This document shows, in pieces, positions 6,451 through 8,078 of a DNA stretch of 8,078 nucleotides (position 1 is the stretch's first letter; every line of letters begins with the position of its first letter). Both the position numbers and the translations under genes were made by a program. Source of the stretch: Novosphingobium sp. UBA1948 (GTDB taxonomy: Bacteria; Pseudomonadota; Alphaproteobacteria; Sphingomonadales; Sphingomonadaceae); assembly GCA_002336765.1 (NCBI GenBank), contig DDES01000136.1, positions 1-8,078 on the forward strand, read 5' to 3'. The notes beneath the pieces were generated by a model. The model was given only the letters and a program-made list of their open reading frames with translations. It did no database searches and was not told where the DNA came from.

Positions 6451-7911
6451 ATGGCGCATTTCCCCCGTACCCGCACCTTCATCCATTCGTTGCGCCCGCT
6501 GCGCATCGAAGGTGACGTGCTCGATCTGGATATCACCGGCGAGATTCCCCACGAGATCGACGGCATTTTCCACCGCGTGCAACCCGACGCGCAATTCCCG
6601 CCCAAATATGATGACGACCAGTTCTTCAACGGCGATGGCCTGATCACCCAGTTCGACATCCACAAGGGCCGCGTGAACCTCAAGCAGCGCTATGCCCTGA
6701 CCGACAAGTTGAAGGCCGAGCGCAAAGCCGGTCGCGCGCTGTTCGGCGCCTATCGCAATCCGCTGACCGACGAGGAATCGGTGCAGGGCATGATCCGCGG
6801 CACCGCCAACACCACGCCGATCGTGCATGCCGGCAAGCTGTTCGCGCTCAAGGAAGACAGCCCGCCGCTGATCATGGATGCCATCAGCATGGAGACCGAG
6901 GGCTATTCGGACTTCAACGGCAAGATGCGCAACCAGACCTTTTCGGCGCATCCCAAGATTGACCCCGTCACCGGCAATATGTGCAATTTCGGCTATGCCG
7001 CCACCGGACTTTTGACGCGCGATGTGTCCTATATGGAGGTTAGCCCCTCAGGCGAACTGCTGTTCGAGACCTTCTTCGAGGTGCCCTATTACTGCATGAT
7101 GCATGATTTCTCGATCACGGCGGATTATGCGGTTTTCCACCTCTGCCCGATCACCTCGAACTGGGATCGCCTGAAGGCCAACAAGCCGCATTTCGGCTTT
7201 GACACCACGCTGCCGGTCTATCTGGCGGTGCTGCCGCGCCACGGCAAGGCGGAGGACATGCGCTTCTTCAAGGCGCCAAAGACGGTGTTCGCCAGCCATG
7301 TGATGAACGCCTACAACGAAGGCACGAAGATCATCTTCGACATCCCGCAGTCGGCAGGCAATGCCTTCCCCTTCTTCCCCGACATCCATGACGCGCCCTT
7401 CGATCCCGTCGCCGCGCGCCCCTATCTGCACCGCTGGGTGGTGGATATGGCTTCGCCCACCGACGATTTCGTCTCGGTCGAGCGCGTGTCGGACCTGATC
7501 GGCGAATTCCCCCGTGTGGACGACCGCTATATCGGTCAGGATTACACGCATGGCTGGATGCTGGTGATGGATCCCGAGATGCCGTATGAAGGCGAAGGCG
7601 TGCGTGCCTCGGGCTTCCGCATGAACCGGATCGCCCATTTCAACCGTAAGACGGGTGAAGAGAAGACCTGGTATTGCGGGCCGCAGAGCCTGATCCAGGA
7701 GCCGCAATTCATCCCGCGCAGCAAGGATGCCGCCGAGGGTGATGGCTGGCTGCTGGCGCTGGTCGACAATCAGGTGACCAACTATTCCGATCTGGTGGTG
7801 CTGAACGCGCTGGATGTGGAATCAGGCCCGATCGCCCGCGTCCACCTGCCCTTCCGCACCCGCAACGGGCTGCACGGCACATGGGCAAACCGCGCCTCGT
7901 TACCTGCGTGA
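6451..7911 (+). CDS. Carotenoid-oxygenase-family dioxygenase, lignostilbene/isoeugenol-cleaving type
   Basis: A 486-residue non-haem Fe(II) enzyme of the carotenoid cleavage superfamily, which cuts a side-chain C=C with O2 to give two carbonyl products. The four iron-ligand histidines are visible: His167 (SAHPKIDP), His218 (MMHDFSIT), His283 (FASHVMNAY) and His475 (NGLHGTW). Candidate second-sphere glutamates are Glu135, Glu352 (GEFPRVDDRYIG) and Glu417 (EPQFIPR). From the ATG at 6451, Phe59 (FFNGDG), Tyr101 (GAYRNPL) and Lys134 (FALKEDS) sit exactly where, as I recall, bacterial lignostilbene dioxygenases (LsdA, NOV1) bind the 4-hydroxyl of phenolic stilbenes. That favours a phenolic substrate over a carotenoid. 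There is no signal peptide, so it is cytoplasmic. It is transcribed alone, divergently from the AraC gene, and is closed by an intrinsic terminator. Isoeugenol monooxygenase and vinylguaiacol-cleaving enzymes belong to the same clade, so stilbene versus phenylpropene cannot be decided here. Confidence 0.93.
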   Translation: MAHFPRTRTFIHSLRPLRIEGDVLDLDITGEIPHEIDGIFHRVQPDAQFPPKYDDDQFFNGDGLITQFDIHKGRVNLKQRYALTDKLKAERKAGRALFGAYRNPLTDEESVQGMIRGTANTTPIVHAGKLFALKEDSPPLIMDAISMETEGYSDFNGKMRNQTFSAHPKIDPVTGNMCNFGYAATGLLTRDVSYMEVSPSGELLFETFFEVPYYCMMHDFSITADYAVFHLCPITSNWDRLKANKPHFGFDTTLPVYLAVLPRHGKAEDMRFFKAPKTVFASHVMNAYNEGTKIIFDIPQSAGNAFPFFPDIHDAPFDPVAARPYLHRWVVDMASPTDDFVSVERVSDLIGEFPRVDDRYIGQDYTHGWMLVMDPEMPYEGEGVRASGFRMNRIAHFNRKTGEEKTWYCGPQSLIQEPQFIPRSKDAAEGDGWLLALVDNQVTNYSDLVVLNALDVESGPIARVHLPFRTRNGLHGTWANRASLPA

Positions 7912-7923
7912 AGACGCCGAGAG

Positions 7924-7960
7924 CCGCGCCGATCCTTTATTGGGATTGGCGCGGTTTTTT
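7924..7960 (+). terminator. Rho-independent terminator after the dioxygenase
   Basis: CCGCGCCGATCC (7924-7935) pairs with GGATTGGCGCGG (7943-7954). The 12-bp stem has one G-T wobble and a 7-nt loop, and is followed at once by six T (7955-7960). It begins 12 nt after the dioxygenase stop, so the dioxygenase message probably ends here. Confidence 0.92.
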
Positions 7961-8078
7961 GTGTGGGTGGACGTGATTGCGGGCCGCACGCAGGGAAGCG
8001 GGCGGCGCGGGAGCGTTATGTATGGTGTAGTTTTAGCGGCATATCCCTGATGGTGGCATGCTTGATCATTGGTTGCGG
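7961..8078. other. Non-coding right end, no recognisable feature
   Basis: These 118 bases after the terminator hold no supported gene; the ATG at 8018 meets a stop after ten codons. I see no convincing promoter or RNA structure. The stretch is probably an intergenic spacer leading to a gene beyond the window. Confidence 0.5.

Noticed and set aside
5808..6515. 235-residue plus-strand frame over the regulator
   Set aside because: Antisense to a convincing AraC gene, with His/Arg-rich composition and no domain.
5866..6951. 361-residue minus-strand frame spanning regulator, promoter region and dioxygenase start
   Set aside because: It crosses two real genes and their divergent promoter in another frame, and the translation is low-complexity.
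7814..8050. 78-residue plus-strand frame over the dioxygenase end and terminator
   Set aside because: It reads through the terminator hairpin and out of frame through the conserved His475 region, with no protein features.

Overview
The window is GC-rich (roughly two-thirds G+C by eye), densely packed chromosomal DNA. Its gene content suggests an alphaproteobacterium of the sphingomonad type (Novosphingobium/Sphingobium-like): a GMC alcohol oxidase, an NAD-type aldehyde dehydrogenase, a PQQ/haem alcohol dehydrogenase and a lignostilbene-dioxygenase-type C=C cleaving enzyme lie beside an AraC regulator. The taxonomic placement is inference from gene content and base composition. No mobile element, CRISPR array, tRNA or rRNA is visible.

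Layout. (1) Positions 2-253 carry the C-terminal end of an unrecognised gene cut by the left edge. (2) A tightly coupled forward operon follows: GMC flavin oxidoreductase (GTG start at 277, 23 nt after the previous stop), aldehyde dehydrogenase (ATGA overlap, 1899), and a secreted quinohaemoprotein alcohol dehydrogenase with a C-terminal cytochrome c domain (1 nt gap, 3376-5430). (3) A reverse-strand AraC-family regulator (5427-6341) converges on the operon; the two stop codons interlock in one TTAA. (4) A 109-bp divergent intergenic region contains inverted repeats, one of which covers the regulator's upstream-most start codon. (5) A forward non-haem-iron dioxygenase of the carotenoid cleavage superfamily (6451-7911) has all four iron-binding histidines and the Phe59/Tyr101/Lys134 set associated with phenolic stilbene-type substrates. 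A strong intrinsic terminator (7924-7960) and about 118 bp without a recognisable feature finish the window.

How the parts may work together (inference). The dioxygenase would split the side-chain C=C of a 4-hydroxyphenyl alkene (lignostilbene, isoeugenol or vinylguaiacol type) into aldehydes. The aldehyde dehydrogenase would oxidise aldehydes to acids in the cytoplasm. The GMC enzyme (cytoplasmic, FAD) and the PQQ/cytochrome c enzyme (periplasmic) would oxidise alcohols in two compartments. The AraC regulator, which has a cupin-like N-terminus like the PobR/HpaA group, probably controls the dioxygenase and perhaps the operon. The overall picture is catabolism of a lignin-derived or plant phenylpropanoid alcohol/alkene. 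A polyether-alcohol route like the peg operon of sphingomonads is the main alternative for the GMC-ALDH pair.
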